Shown: positions 8,562-17,244 of the stretch, piece by piece
Numbering within the stretch: position 1 is the stretch's first letter
How the letters are laid out: each line of letters starts with the position of its first letter
DNA from: Oceanicella actignis
GTDB taxonomy: Bacteria > Pseudomonadota > Alphaproteobacteria > Rhodobacterales > Rhodobacteraceae
Length of the DNA: 64,000 nucleotides
Direction: 5' to 3'
Assembly (NCBI RefSeq): GCF_008124525.1
Contig: NZ_VNHJ01000007.1
Location: forward strand, 1 to 64,000
Notes under the pieces: generated by a model
What the model saw: the letters and a program-made list of their open reading frames with translations, nothing else
Told to the model about the DNA's origin: nothing
Databases searched by the model: none
Translations under genes and position numbers: made by a program

Positions 8562-11005
8562 GCCGCGCCCCCCTCGCCGCCGCCCGAAGGCGCCCCGTCG
8601 CCCGCCGCGCCGCGCTCGGCCAGCAGCGCGCGCAGCGCGTCCACGTTGCGCAGGTTGAGGTCGCGCTGCGGGAACGGGATCTCGATCCCCTCCTCGCGGA
8701 AGCGGCGCTCGATCTCGAAATTCATCTCGCTGCGCACGCTCACCACCTTGTTCACATCGCGCAGATAGGCGCGGATCTCGAAGTTCAGGGCGCTGTCGCC
8801 GAATCCCTGGAACACGACGAAAGGCGCAGGATAGCCCATGGTCAAGGGGTGCGCGCGCGCGATCTCGAGCAGGATCCGCTCGACCTTGCGCACGTCCGAG
8901 CCATAGGCCACCCCGACCGGCACGATCACCCGGCCGATCGTGTTGCCATGGGTCATGTTCAGCACCTGGCTCGAGATGAGCTCGGAATTGGGCACGATCA
9001 GCGTGGCGCGGTCGAAGGTCTCGATCTCGGTCGCGCGCACGGCGATCTTGCGCACCGTGCCCTGGCGCCCGCCGACCTCGATCCAGTCGCCGGTCTTGAC
9101 CGGGCGCTCGATCAGCAGGATCACCCCCGAGACGAAGTTCGACACGATGTTCTGAAGGCCGAAGCCGATGCCCACCGACAGCGCGCCGGCGACGATGGCC
9201 AGGTTCGACAGGTCGAGCCCCGTGGCCGTGATCGCCGCCAGCCCCGCCACCGTGTAGCCCACATAGCCCACGCCCGAGACCACCGCCGCCCGCGCGCCCG
9301 TGTCGAGCCGCGTGTTGGGCAGCACCGAGCCGCGCAGCACCGCCTGCACAAGCCGCGTCGCGCTGACGCCCAGCACCAGCACCACGGCGAAGGTGAGGAA
9401 GTCGAGCGGCGAGAGGCGCACGTCGCCCACCGCGAAGCCGCCGGTCAGCATCCGCCACCATTCGCTCAGATCCGAGGGCCGCGCGCCCCAGACCAGCGCC
9501 AGCAGCGGCAGCTCGACGCACAGGATGGCGAAACCCGCCAGGATCGGGATCAGGCGCAGGCCGCTGTTCTCGTCCCCGCCGACCAGGGCCTCGACCGCGT
9601 CGCGCACAAGGCGCTGCAGCACGATCCCCGCCCCGATCAGCCCCACCGTCAGGATCGGCGGCTCGGTCAGATAGCGCGAGGCCGCATAATAGCCCGCGGC
9701 CGCAAGCAGCACGCTCAGCGGCGCGCACAGCCGCAGCCCCAGCGCGCCCAGCGCCTGCGCGCGCCGCACCAGCTGGGATTGCTCGGCGACGGCCTCGTCC
9801 TCGACCGCCAGATCGTCGCCGCCGGCGCCGGCGGGGGCGGCCGGATCGGGCCGCACATGGCGCGCGAAGGCCAGCATCGCCGTCGCGCCCAGCGCCGTCA
9901 CGCCAAGGTTCCACACCGCCAGCGTGTTCGGGCTCAGCCCCAGCGCCTGGCCGCCGCGCAGGAAAAGCTGCGCGCAGAACAGCGCCAGCCCCAGCAGCAT
10001 CGTGGCGCGAAAGGCGCTGCGCGCCTCGCGGTCGTCGGCCGAGGACAGCCGCAATTCGGGATCGTAGGGCGCGTAATAGGCCAGGCCGATCGCCCGCGCG
10101 CCCAGAAGCGCGATCAGCGCCGGCGCCAGCGCGTCGGCCAGAAGCCGCCCCGTCGCCCCCGTCAAGCCGCCATGGCGCAGGATCAGCACCAGGCCCGCCG
10201 CCGCCGCGGCCGGCGCCAGCACGCGCACCGTCGCGGCGAAGACGGCGATCAGCAGGCGCCGCCCCCCGCCCGCGCCCTCGAGCATGCGGCGGAACATGGA
10301 CGAGGCGCGCGCGCGCATCGCCGCCGCCGCGCCCGCCGCGGCGATGACCAGCCCCAGCAGCAGCGGCAGGCGGTCCTCGCGCTGACGCGCGCGCACCGGG
10401 TCGCTCCAGGCCTGGCGGACCTCGGCGGCCACGCGCGCGCCGAACGCGGCCGTCTCGGCCAGGGCCGGGCGCCAGACCTCGGGCGACAGGGGCGTGGGGC
10501 CGCGCGTCAGCAGCTCGCGCGCGAAGCGCTCGCGCACGCTGGCGTCGATGCGCGCGATCAACGCGTCGGCCAGCGCGGCGGCCTGCTCGGCCTTGCGCGC
10601 GCGCCCGTCGATCTGGGCCAGCTTCTCGTTCAGCGCGGCGCGCTCGGCGGCGACCGATTCGGCCTCGGTCGCGCCCTCCTCGGGCGGCGGGCCAAGGGCC
10701 TGGAGCTGGGCGCGGACCGGATCGGCGTCGGCGCGGATCTTCTGCGCCAGAGCGCGCGCCGCAATCCGCGCCGCGTCAAGCTGCGCGCGCAGCTCCTCCA
10801 GCTCCTGGGTGGCGACCTCGGGGTTCTGCAGCAGCTTCTCGGCGCGGGCGGCCAGGGCCTCCCAACCGGCGATCTGCTCGGCCTCGACGCGCGAGGGGTC
10901 GCCCTCGCGCGCGCTGGCCGACACCGTCGCCGCCATGGGCGCGGCCAGCGCGGCGACGGCCATCAGCGCGCCGGCCAGCAGCGCGCGCAGGATCTTCAGC
11001 TTCAT
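8558..11005 (-). CDS. Mechanosensitive ion channel of the large MscS/MscK type with DUF3772
   Basis: An 815-residue inner-membrane channel. A signal peptide (residues 1-33) precedes a periplasmic helical DUF3772 region (about 60-170). About nine membrane segments follow between 220 and 600. The pore helix and MscS beta domain come next (SVGIGFGLQNIVSNFVSGVILL, given here as positions about 615-640, with VKTGDWIEVGG just after). The C-terminal alpha-beta cage reaches about residue 790. These channels open under hypo-osmotic stress. It starts 30 bases after cysK on the same strand and is probably in the same transcript. Confidence 0.9.
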   Translation of the reverse strand: MKLKILRALLAGALMAVAALAAPMAATVSASAREGDPSRVEAEQIAGWEALAARAEKLLQNPEVATQELEELRAQLDAARIAARALAQKIRADADPVRAQLQALGPPPEEGATEAESVAAERAALNEKLAQIDGRARKAEQAAALADALIARIDASVRERFARELLTRGPTPLSPEVWRPALAETAAFGARVAAEVRQAWSDPVRARQREDRLPLLLGLVIAAAGAAAAMRARASSMFRRMLEGAGGGRRLLIAVFAATVRVLAPAAAAAGLVLILRHGGLTGATGRLLADALAPALIALLGARAIGLAYYAPYDPELRLSSADDREARSAFRATMLLGLALFCAQLFLRGGQALGLSPNTLAVWNLGVTALGATAMLAFARHVRPDPAAPAGAGGDDLAVEDEAVAEQSQLVRRAQALGALGLRLCAPLSVLLAAAGYYAASRYLTEPPILTVGLIGAGIVLQRLVRDAVEALVGGDENSGLRLIPILAGFAILCVELPLLALVWGARPSDLSEWWRMLTGGFAVGDVRLSPLDFLTFAVVLVLGVSATRLVQAVLRGSVLPNTRLDTGARAAVVSGVGYVGYTVAGLAAITATGLDLSNLAIVAGALSVGIGFGLQNIVSNFVSGVILLIERPVKTGDWIEVGGRQGTVRKIAVRATEIETFDRATLIVPNSELISSQVLNMTHGNTIGRVIVPVGVAYGSDVRKVERILLEIARAHPLTMGYPAPFVVFQGFGDSALNFEIRAYLRDVNKVVSVRSEMNFEIERRFREEGIEIPFPQRDLNLRNVDALRALLAERGAAGDGAPSGGGEGGAA

Positions 11006-11035
11006 GGCGGAATTCTCCGTGCTCCCGCCGCGCGG

Positions 11036-12076
11036 TCAGACCTCCTCGAACACCGTCGGCAGCTCGGGCGCCGGCGCCTCGAGCCAGTCGGGCGTCGGAA
11101 GTCCCTTTTCGCGCAGGAAGGCGGGGTTGAACAGTTTGGACTGGTAGCGCGTGCCGTAATCGCACAGCACCGTCACGATGGTGTGGCCGGGCCCCATCTC
11201 CCTGGCCATGCGGATCGCGCCGGCGACGTTGACGCCGGACGAGCCGCCCAGGCACAGCCCTTCCTCGCGCAGAAGGTCGAAGATTACGGGCAGGGCCTCG
11301 GAGTCGGGGATGTTGTAGGCCATGTCCACCTCCAGCCCCTCGAGATTGGCGGTGATGCGCCCCTGGCCGATGCCCTCGGTGATGGACGAGCCCTCGGCCT
11401 TCATTTCGCCCTTGGTATACCAGTTGTAGAGCGCGGCGCCGTCCGGGTCGGCCAGACCGATCTTGACGTCGGGCTTGCGCGCGCGCAGCCCCGCGGCGAC
11501 GCCCGCCAGCGTGCCGCCGGTGCCGACGGCGCAGATGAAGCCGTCGACCTTGCCGCCGGTCTGCTCCCAGATCTCGGGCGCGGTCGAGTCGATATGCGCC
11601 TGGCGGTTCGCCACGTTGTCGAACTGGTTCGCCCAGAAGGCGCCGCCGGGCTCAGTCTGGGCCAGGCGCTCGGCCAGGCGGCCCGAATAGCGGACGTAGT
11701 TGTTGGGGTTGCGATAGGGAACGGCGGGCACCTCGACCAGCTGGGCGCCGGCCAGGCGCAGCATGTCCTTCTTTTCCTGGCTCTGGGTCTCGGGGATCAC
11801 GATCACGGTGCGAAAGCCCATGGCCCGCCCGACCAGCGCAAGCCCGATTCCCGTGTTGCCCGCCGTGCCCTCGACGATCGTGCCGCCGGGGCGCAGAACG
11901 CCGCGCGCGACCGCGTCGCGGATGATCCACAGCGCCGCGCGGTCCTTCACCGACTGGCCGGGGTTCATGAACTCGGCCTTGCCCAGGATTTCGCAGCCCG
12001 TCAGCTCGGAAGCCTTGCGCAGGCGGATCAGCGGCGTGCCGCCGATGGCGTCGGGCATGTCCTTGCACAGTCTCAT
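11036..12076 (-). CDS. cysK: Cysteine synthase A
   Basis: A 346-residue PLP enzyme making cysteine from O-acetylserine and sulfide. The PLP lysine is Lys44 in NPGQSVKDRAALW. The phosphate loop GTGGTLAGV and the substrate loop GTAGNTGIG are present. It is longer than E. coli CysK (about 320 residues) because of inserts around NPNNYVRYSGRLAERL and at the C terminus, as in other alphaproteobacterial CysK. In-frame ATGs exist upstream (to 12139), but the start at 12076 has a GGAG site nine bases away and lies downstream of the likely promoter, so the longer forms are unlikely. Confidence 0.92.
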   Translation of the reverse strand: MRLCKDMPDAIGGTPLIRLRKASELTGCEILGKAEFMNPGQSVKDRAALWIIRDAVARGVLRPGGTIVEGTAGNTGIGLALVGRAMGFRTVIVIPETQSQEKKDMLRLAGAQLVEVPAVPYRNPNNYVRYSGRLAERLAQTEPGGAFWANQFDNVANRQAHIDSTAPEIWEQTGGKVDGFICAVGTGGTLAGVAAGLRARKPDVKIGLADPDGAALYNWYTKGEMKAEGSSITEGIGQGRITANLEGLEVDMAYNIPDSEALPVIFDLLREEGLCLGGSSGVNVAGAIRMAREMGPGHTIVTVLCDYGTRYQSKLFNPAFLREKGLPTPDWLEAPAPELPTVFEEV

Positions 12077-12110
12077 CGCGTGGATCTCCGTCATCGTCGC
12101 GCAGGCGACA

Positions 12111-12139
12111 TACCTAGCCTTGCCGGGCGCGGGCGGCAA
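12111..12139 (-). promoter_or_regulatory. Candidate cysK promoter
   Basis: On the minus strand TTGCCG (12134-12139) and TAGGTA (12111-12116) are 17 bases apart. Transcription would begin near 12104, leaving a leader of about 28 bases before the ATG at 12076. The -10 box is weak; the placement supports the shorter cysK start. Confidence 0.4.
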
Positions 12140-12190
12140 CCGGCGCGCGCAGGCGCCGGCGGAGCGAAGCGGGCAATTGCGCGCCGCCCC

Positions 12191-13222
12191 TCATCGGCGG
12201 CCGCGCCGCCCCGCGCCCGTCGGCAAGCCGCCCCCGCCGCGGCCGTGGGCGTCCGGCGCGCCGCCCTCGGGCGCGCGGGGCTTGACGCCCTCGGGCGCGC
12301 GGGGCTTGCGGGCCGGGCCGGGCTTGCCCGCGGGCGCGGGCGAAGCGGGGCGCGCGGCCTTGCCCTGCGGCGCGCCGTCCTCGCGCCCGCGCAGGCCGCG
12401 GCCGCGCCGGGCGCCCTTGCCCGCCGGGGCCGACGCCTGGCCGGCCTCGCCCTCGGGGCGCGGGGGCGCGGGGGCGCGGTCCGAGGGATCGATGGCGATG
12501 CCCAGCTGCTCGCGCAGCACCTTGGGGCGGATCTCCTCGACGGCGCCGGGCGCAAGATCGCCCAGCTGGAAAGGCCCGTAAGAGATGCGGATCAGCCGGT
12601 TGACCATAAAGCCCAGCGATTCGAGCGCGCGGCGGATCTCGCGGTTGCGGCCCTCGCGGATGCCGATGGTCAGCCAGGCGTTGGCGCCCTGCTGGCGGTC
12701 GATGGTCACGACCATGGGCTGGAAGCGCTCGCCATCCACCGTCACGCCGCGCTCGAGCGGGGCCAGCGCCTCGGGCGTCGGCGCGCCCTTCACGCGCACG
12801 CGATACTTGCGCAGCCAGCCCGTCGAGGGCAGCTCGAGCCGCCGCTTGAGCGCGCCGTCGTTGGTCAGCAGCAGCAGCCCCTCGGAATTCAGGTCGAGCC
12901 TGCCCACCGACATCACCCGCGGCAGCTCGGCGGGCAGGCTGTCGAACACCGTCGGGCGGCCCTTTTCGTCGCGCGCCGAGGTCACCAGCCCGGCGGGCTT
13001 GTGATAGCGCCACAGGCGCGGGCGCTCGGGCGCCGCCACCGGCTGGCCGTCCACCTCGATCCTGTCGTCGGGGCCGACATTGAGCGCCGGGCTGTCGATG
13101 CGCCGGCCGTTCACCTTGACGCGCCCCTGGGCGATCATGCGCTCGGCCTCGCGGCGCGAGGCGACGCCCGCGCGCGACAGGCGGCGCGCGATGCGTTCCA
13201 TTTCGTTCTTTTCGCTGGTCAT
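12191..13222 (-). CDS. Ribosomal large/small subunit pseudouridine synthase (RluB/RsuA family)
   Basis: A 343-residue RNA-modifying enzyme. An N-terminal S4 RNA-binding domain (residues 8-60, RIARRLSRAGVASRREAERM) precedes the pseudouridine synthase domain. The catalytic aspartate is Asp110 in GRLDLNSEGLLLLTNDG, and GRNREIRR follows. The last 95 residues are a basic, Pro/Ala/Gly/Arg-rich disordered tail (RKPRAPEGVKPRAPEG repeats), common in RluB-type proteins. Length and tail favour RluB (23S rRNA helix 89), but the target cannot be assigned from sequence alone. It is transcribed away from the GNAT gene. Confidence 0.88.
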   Translation of the reverse strand: MTSEKNEMERIARRLSRAGVASRREAERMIAQGRVKVNGRRIDSPALNVGPDDRIEVDGQPVAAPERPRLWRYHKPAGLVTSARDEKGRPTVFDSLPAELPRVMSVGRLDLNSEGLLLLTNDGALKRRLELPSTGWLRKYRVRVKGAPTPEALAPLERGVTVDGERFQPMVVTIDRQQGANAWLTIGIREGRNREIRRALESLGFMVNRLIRISYGPFQLGDLAPGAVEEIRPKVLREQLGIAIDPSDRAPAPPRPEGEAGQASAPAGKGARRGRGLRGREDGAPQGKAARPASPAPAGKPGPARKPRAPEGVKPRAPEGGAPDAHGRGGGGLPTGAGRRGRR

Positions 13223-13307
13223 GCCCCTCACTACGCCGCGCGCGCCGCGGCGCCAAGAGCCGTCTGCGCGCCCTTGCCAATCGCCGCGCAAGGGCGAAGA
13301 TGGAGGC

Positions 13308-14129
13308 ATGACCGCAACGCCTCCGCCACACCGGCCCGACGCAAGGCCCCGAACGCGCCCCGACCGGGGCCCCGCGGCCGGTTGCGAAGCCTCGGCGGGC
13401 CCGCCGCAGGCCGCGCGGGCGGGCGCGGCGGCGCCGCGCGAGGCCGGCGCGCGCGGCCCGGACGGACCCGCCCCCGCCCCACGCATCGCCGCCGCGCCCG
13501 CAGACGCGCCCACCGTCGCGCCAGCCGACGCGCCACCCGTCGCGCCAGCCCTCGCCCCCGTGCGCTGGCTGCGCACCGCGCGCATGAGCGGCCGCCCCCT
13601 GGCCGAATCCGATGCGCCCTTCCTGCGCGCGCTGTTCGCCGATCCAGCCGTGGGCCCTCTGGTCAGCGCCGAGCGCCGCCCCTGGGACGCGGCGCTGGCG
13701 GCCGAGGCCGCGGCCGATTACGCGCGCCACTGGCGCCGGCGGGGCTGGGGGCTGCGCCTGTGGATCGAGGGCGGGCGCGCGCGCGGCGTCGCCGGCTTCA
13801 ACATGTGCGAGATCGGGGGCGTCGAGGCCGTCGAGGCCAGCTTCGCCTTCGTGCCGCGCGCCCAGGGCCGCGGCCTGGCCGAAGAGGCCATGCGCGCCGC
13901 GCTGGACGAGCTGCGCCCCCCGGTCGTGTGGGCGGTGATCCATGCCGACAACGCGCCCTCCGAGCGGCTCTTGCGCAAGCTTGGCTTCGCGTCGGCGGGC
14001 GCGCTGCCCGCCGAGGGGCCCGAGGAGGTCGCGCCGCGCGCGCGGCTGCTTTTCGTGCGCGCGGCGCAGCGCGAGGCGCCGCCGCGCGCCCCGGGCGCCG
14101 GCGCGCGAACCCCCGGCCCGACGACATGA
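13308..14129 (+). CDS. GNAT family N-acetyltransferase with low-complexity N terminus
   Basis: A 273-residue protein. The first about 85 residues are Pro/Ala/Arg-rich with an APADAP-type repeat and are probably disordered. The acetyltransferase fold follows: RTARMSGRPLAESDAPFLRALF, then the acetyl-CoA loop AFVPRAQGRGLAEEAMRAAL and VIHADNAPSERLLRKLGF. This is the RimJ/RimL-like small-molecule or protein acetyltransferase group; the substrate is unknown. The ATG at 13308 is preceded by GGAGG. A start nearer residue 78 (GTG or ATG at RTARM) is possible. Its stop overlaps the tadA start by 4 bp. Confidence 0.8.
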   Translation: MTATPPPHRPDARPRTRPDRGPAAGCEASAGPPQAARAGAAAPREAGARGPDGPAPAPRIAAAPADAPTVAPADAPPVAPALAPVRWLRTARMSGRPLAESDAPFLRALFADPAVGPLVSAERRPWDAALAAEAAADYARHWRRRGWGLRLWIEGGRARGVAGFNMCEIGGVEAVEASFAFVPRAQGRGLAEEAMRAALDELRPPVVWAVIHADNAPSERLLRKLGFASAGALPAEGPEEVAPRARLLFVRAAQREAPPRAPGAGARTPGPTT

Positions 14130-14620
14130 GCGCGCCACGATCCGCGCCGCTCCGCGCGCCCCAGCCCCCCTTCCGCAGCCACATGGCGCTGGCGCTGGAC
14201 GAAGCGCGCGCCGCCGCCGCGCGCGGCGAAACCCCCGTCGGCGCCGTGATCGTGGACCCGCGCGCCGGCCGGATCGTGGCGCGCGCGGGCAACCGCACCC
14301 GCGAGCTGCGCGATCCCACCGCCCACGCCGAAACCCTGGCCATCCGCGCCGCCTGCGCGGCGCTGGGATCCGAGCGGCTGCCGGGCCTCGACATCTACGT
14401 CACGCTCGAGCCCTGCCCCTTCTGCGCCGCCGCCATCGCCGCCGCGCGGCTGGCGCGCGTGTATTACGGCGCCGCGGACCCGAAATCGGGCGGAGTCGAG
14501 CAGGGGCCGCGCATCTTCGACCACCCGCAGTCGCACCACCGACCCGAGGTCTATGGCGGCATCGACGAGGCCGCCTCGGCCGCCCTCCTGCGCGCCTTCT
14601 TCGCCGCCCGGCGCGGCTGA
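14126..14620 (+). CDS. tadA: tRNA-specific adenosine deaminase
   Basis: A 164-residue cytidine-deaminase fold enzyme that converts the wobble adenosine 34 of tRNA-Arg(ACG) to inosine. The zinc site is HAE at residues 67-69 and PCPFC with Cys97/Cys100. The C-terminal FDHPQSHHRPEVYGG element is typical of TadA, which separates it from guanine or cytosine deaminases. It overlaps the GNAT gene by 4 bp. In alphaproteobacteria tadA is often next to an RluB-type gene, as seen here in the divergent direction. Confidence 0.9.
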   Translation: MSAPRSAPLRAPQPPFRSHMALALDEARAAAARGETPVGAVIVDPRAGRIVARAGNRTRELRDPTAHAETLAIRAACAALGSERLPGLDIYVTLEPCPFCAAAIAAARLARVYYGAADPKSGGVEQGPRIFDHPQSHHRPEVYGGIDEAASAALLRAFFAARRG

Positions 14621-14940
14621 AGACGCCCAGCGCCGCCCCTGCCCGCATCGCCGCGGGCCGCCCGGGCGCGAGCCGCACGGCGGCCCCGGAGCGGGGCCGG
14701 GGTCGCCGCGCGGGGCGCGCCTTGCGCGCCGGCTGGCCCGCCCGCGTTACGCCGCGCAGGAGCGCCGCCGCCCCGCTCCGCGGCCCGCGCGCGGCGCCCG
14801 ATCCGGCGCCCGCGCCCATCCGCCGCATCGCGCCGCGGCCCGCGCGCGGGGCGCGAATCCTGCGCCCCCCGGCTCGCAGCGGGCGGGGATGTCGGCCCAC
14901 CCCGCGCTCGGCCCCCTCTGCGGGCCGTCGCGGCGCGCGC
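14621..14940. other. Convergent gene gap with hairpins (tadA / UPF0173)
   Basis: No gene is supported in these 320 bases between two converging genes. Two strong hairpins are present: CGGCCCC/GGGGCCG at 14681-14699 and GGCGCGC/GCGCGCC at 14714-14730. Neither is followed by a T run, so they are at most weak or factor-dependent terminators. Confidence 0.5.
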
Positions 14941-15624
14941 TCAGAGCTCGAAGGGAACCATGACCTCGGGCTCGAGCACCTGAACCCCCGGCAGCTCGGC
15001 CTTGAGCACCTCGGCGTCCTGCGCCAGCAGCGGGAAGGTCTTGTAGTGGCAGGGGATGACCGTCTTGAAATCGAAGAAGGTGCGCGCCGCATAGGCCGCC
15101 CGCCGCTGATCCATGGTGAAATGGCCGCCGCAGCACAGGATGCCGATCTCGGGCCGGTGCAGATCCTGGAAGATCGCCATGTCGGCCATCACGTCCGTGT
15201 CGCCCGAGAAGTAGATCGTGCGCCCCTCGCCGGCGATCATGAAGCCGGCCTCGGTCCCCGAATAGGGCAGGTCCGGCCCCGACGAGGAATGCGTCGCCGA
15301 GACCATGGTCACCGCCGTCTCGCCCAGCGCGACCGTGCCGCCCTTATTGAAGCCGATGGTGGGCACGCCGCCGGCGACGCGGAAATGCTCCATCAGGTCG
15401 TAGATGCCCACGATGGGCGCGCCCGTGGCCTTCGAGATCTCGACCGCGTTCGCGCTGTGGTCGCCGTGGCCATGGCTGATCAGGATGTGCGTGGCGCCCG
15501 CCACCGCCTCGTCGAATCGGGCCTCGTCGAACATCGGATTGCCGCGAAGCCAGGGATCGACCAGCAGAACCTGGTCGGCGATCTCGATGCGGAAGCCGGA
15601 ATGGCCAAGCCATGCGATCTTCAT
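14941..15624 (-). CDS. UPF0173 metal-dependent hydrolase
   Basis: A 227-residue metallo-beta-lactamase fold protein of the UPF0173 (YtkL-like) family, whose substrate is not known. The metal motif HGHGDH is at residues 51-56, with further ligands in MVSATHSSSG, YFSGDTDVMADM and ILCCGGHFTMD. The length is normal for the family. The start at 15624 is fixed by a strong AGGAGGAG site; an in-frame extension upstream lacks one. A good promoter lies directly upstream. Confidence 0.9.
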   Translation of the reverse strand: MKIAWLGHSGFRIEIADQVLLVDPWLRGNPMFDEARFDEAVAGATHILISHGHGDHSANAVEISKATGAPIVGIYDLMEHFRVAGGVPTIGFNKGGTVALGETAVTMVSATHSSSGPDLPYSGTEAGFMIAGEGRTIYFSGDTDVMADMAIFQDLHRPEIGILCCGGHFTMDQRRAAYAARTFFDFKTVIPCHYKTFPLLAQDAEVLKAELPGVQVLEPEVMVPFEL

Positions 15625-15667
15625 GAATGCTCCTCCTGCCGCGATTGCCGTATCGCTTCGGTCCGCT

Positions 15668-15696
15668 ATCATCGCCCCCGAACGGGCCGCTGGCAA
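15668..15696 (-). promoter_or_regulatory. Promoter of the UPF0173 gene
   Basis: On the minus strand TTGCCA (15691-15696) and GATGAT (15668-15673) are separated by 17 bases, matching the sigma-70 consensus at five and four of six positions. The start codon is about 40 bases downstream. Confidence 0.55.
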
Positions 15697-15770
15697 ACCC
15701 CGCGCGCAAGGGGCGCGGCGGGCCCCCGACGCGGCCGCATCGAGGCGGGCGAGCGAAGCGAGGACGCGGC

Positions 15771-16457
15771 ATGGCATTCGACCCCTACCGGCACATCGAC
15801 GATTATTGCGAGCGCGTGGACGCCGCCTTCTGGGGCGAGCCGCTCAACGCCCTCACCAACGCCGCCTTCCTGATCGCCGCCTGGGTCTGCTGGCGCGCGG
15901 CGCGGCGCGCGGGCGGGCCCGACTGGGCATCGGGGCTGCTGATCGGCCTGATGGCGACCATCGGCGTGGGCTCGTTCCTGTTCCACACGCTGGCCAACGG
16001 CTGGTCGCTGTGGGCCGACGTGATTCCCATCCAGCTGGCGATCGTCAGCTACTTCTACATCATCGGCGTGCGCTTTTACGGCCTGCCGCGCTGGGGCGCG
16101 GGCGCGCTGACGGCGGGGGCGCTGGCAGCGATCTTCGCGCTGGGAACGGCGCTGACCGCGGCGCTCGGGCCGATGAACGGCTCGAGCGGCTATCTGGCCG
16201 TGGCGCTGGTCATCCTGGCGCTGGCCGCAGGGCTGGCGCTGCGCGGGCATCCGGCGGGCGGGGCGATCGCGGCGGGCATGGGGATCTTCGCCGTCTCGCT
16301 GACGCTGCGGACCATGGACATGGCCTGGTGCGAGGCCCTGCCCATCGGCACGCATTTCATGTGGCATGTGCTGAACGGCGTCACGCTGGGCTGGCTGACC
16401 CTGGCGGTCATCCGCCATGGCGGCGGCGCGCGCCGGGCGGCCGAGGCGGGGCGCTGA
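15771..16457 (+). CDS. Ceramidase-domain integral membrane protein
   Basis: A 228-residue protein with about seven membrane segments. The opening YCERVDAAFWGEPLNALTN matches the alkaline ceramidase (PF05875) signature. The family's metal-ligand pattern continues as SFLFHTLANGWSLWADVIPI and, near the end, GTHFMWHVLNG. Eukaryotic members hydrolyse ceramides; bacterial members are mostly uncharacterised, so the substrate here is inferred only. It is divergent from the UPF0173 gene. The ATG at 15771 precedes the conserved start directly, although the ribosome site is weak (GAGG about 13 bases upstream). Confidence 0.8.
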   Translation: MAFDPYRHIDDYCERVDAAFWGEPLNALTNAAFLIAAWVCWRAARRAGGPDWASGLLIGLMATIGVGSFLFHTLANGWSLWADVIPIQLAIVSYFYIIGVRFYGLPRWGAGALTAGALAAIFALGTALTAALGPMNGSSGYLAVALVILALAAGLALRGHPAGGAIAAGMGIFAVSLTLRTMDMAWCEALPIGTHFMWHVLNGVTLGWLTLAVIRHGGGARRAAEAGR

Positions 16458-16880
16458 GCCGCGGCCGCCCGGTCCCTCGCCCCTTCGCGCCGCATCCGGG
16501 CGCGGAAGGGCTGGCCGCACGAACCGGCCGCGCGGCGCCGGCCGGCCGCGCGGCCCCGCGCCGGGGCGCCATGCAGGACCTTCGCCGCCGCGCGCCGGCG
16601 CCTCCGCCCGTGCGCCTCCGGGCGCCCCCGCCCATGCGCCATCCACCAGGCGCCCCCGCCATGCGCCATCCAGGCGCCCCGCCCGTGCGCCCTCCCCCGC
16701 GCCCCGTCTCCGCGCCCGGTCCCTGCGACCCATCCCTGCTCCCGATCCCTGCGCCGCGCCCCTTGCGCCCCGCCCGCCCGGCGCTTAGAACCGGGCCGGA
16801 TCGCGCCGGGCTTGACCGCCGCGCCCCGCCGCCGGCCCCGCGCCCGGCCTCGTCCGAACGCAGTTGACAGGATCCGCCCG
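16458..16880. other. Gene-free leader region before gatC
   Basis: No gene is supported here. The stretch carries the degenerate CCCGCCC/GCGCC repeats described separately at 16598-16696 and very C-rich sequence up to the gatC start. A TTGACA at 16864-16869 is too close to the gatC ATG to be its promoter. Confidence 0.5.
16598..16696. repeat. Four degenerate copies of a 23-28 bp C-rich repeat
   Basis: Four tandem blocks share the pattern GCGCCCCCGCCCATGCGCC followed by ATCCA or CTCC: 16598-16620, 16622-16649, 16650-16673 and 16674-16696. Spacing varies by a few bases. No reading frame across them is convincing. Confidence 0.6.
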
Positions 16881-17168
16881 ATGGCCATCGACAAGGACAC
16901 CGCCCGCCGCGTCGCGCATCTTGCGCGCATCAGGGTCGAGGAGACCGAGCTCGAGACGCTCGCGCGCGAGCTTTCGGGCATTCTGGAGTTCATGGAGCAG
17001 CTTGCCGAGGTGGACGTCGAGGGCGTCGAGCCCATGACCTCGGTCACGCCCATGGCCCTCAAGCGCCGCAAGGACGAGGTCACCGACGGCGGCATCCGCG
17101 ACAAGATCCTGGCCAACGCGCCCGACGCGCGCGACGGCTTCTTCACGGTGCCCAAGGTCGTCGAGTGA
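16881..17168 (+). CDS. gatC: Asp/Glu-tRNA amidotransferase subunit C
   Basis: A 95-residue protein of normal GatC size, beginning [17 protein letters not shown], with [18 protein letters not shown] and a C-terminal [18 protein letters not shown] that are diagnostic. GatC clamps GatA and GatB together in the GatCAB complex, which converts Glu-tRNA(Gln) and Asp-tRNA(Asn) to the amides. It is followed 76 bases later by gatA. An AGGA site lies about ten bases before the ATG. Confidence 0.95.
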   Translation: MAIDKDTARRVAHLARIRVEETELETLARELSGILEFMEQLAEVDVEGVEPMTSVTPMALKRRKDEVTDGGIRDKILANAPDARDGFFTVPKVVE

Positions 17169-17244
17169 GCCGCCGGCGCCCGCGCGCCGCGCCCTGCCGC
17201 CCGTCCCCGCACCGCACCGCCAGCCGCCCCACCGGAGCCCCGCC

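Noticed and set aside
5581-8768. Several 450-850 codon frames on the plus strand antisense to dacC, the SPOR gene and alaX
   Set aside because: Arg/Pro/Gly-rich with no domain, while the minus strand shows clear conserved motifs over the same bases.
8849-14620. A 1923-codon open frame on the plus strand
   Set aside because: Only its last 164 codons (14126-14620) are a real gene, tadA. The rest is antisense to mscS and cysK and stays open because stop codons are rare in G+C-rich DNA.
14941-15777. 278-residue version of the UPF0173 hydrolase
   Set aside because: The extension crosses the promoter; the AGGAGGAG ribosome site fixes the start at 15624.
16864-16869. TTGACA just before gatC as a -35 box
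   Set aside because: It lies 12 bases before the start codon, so a matching -10 box would fall inside the gene.
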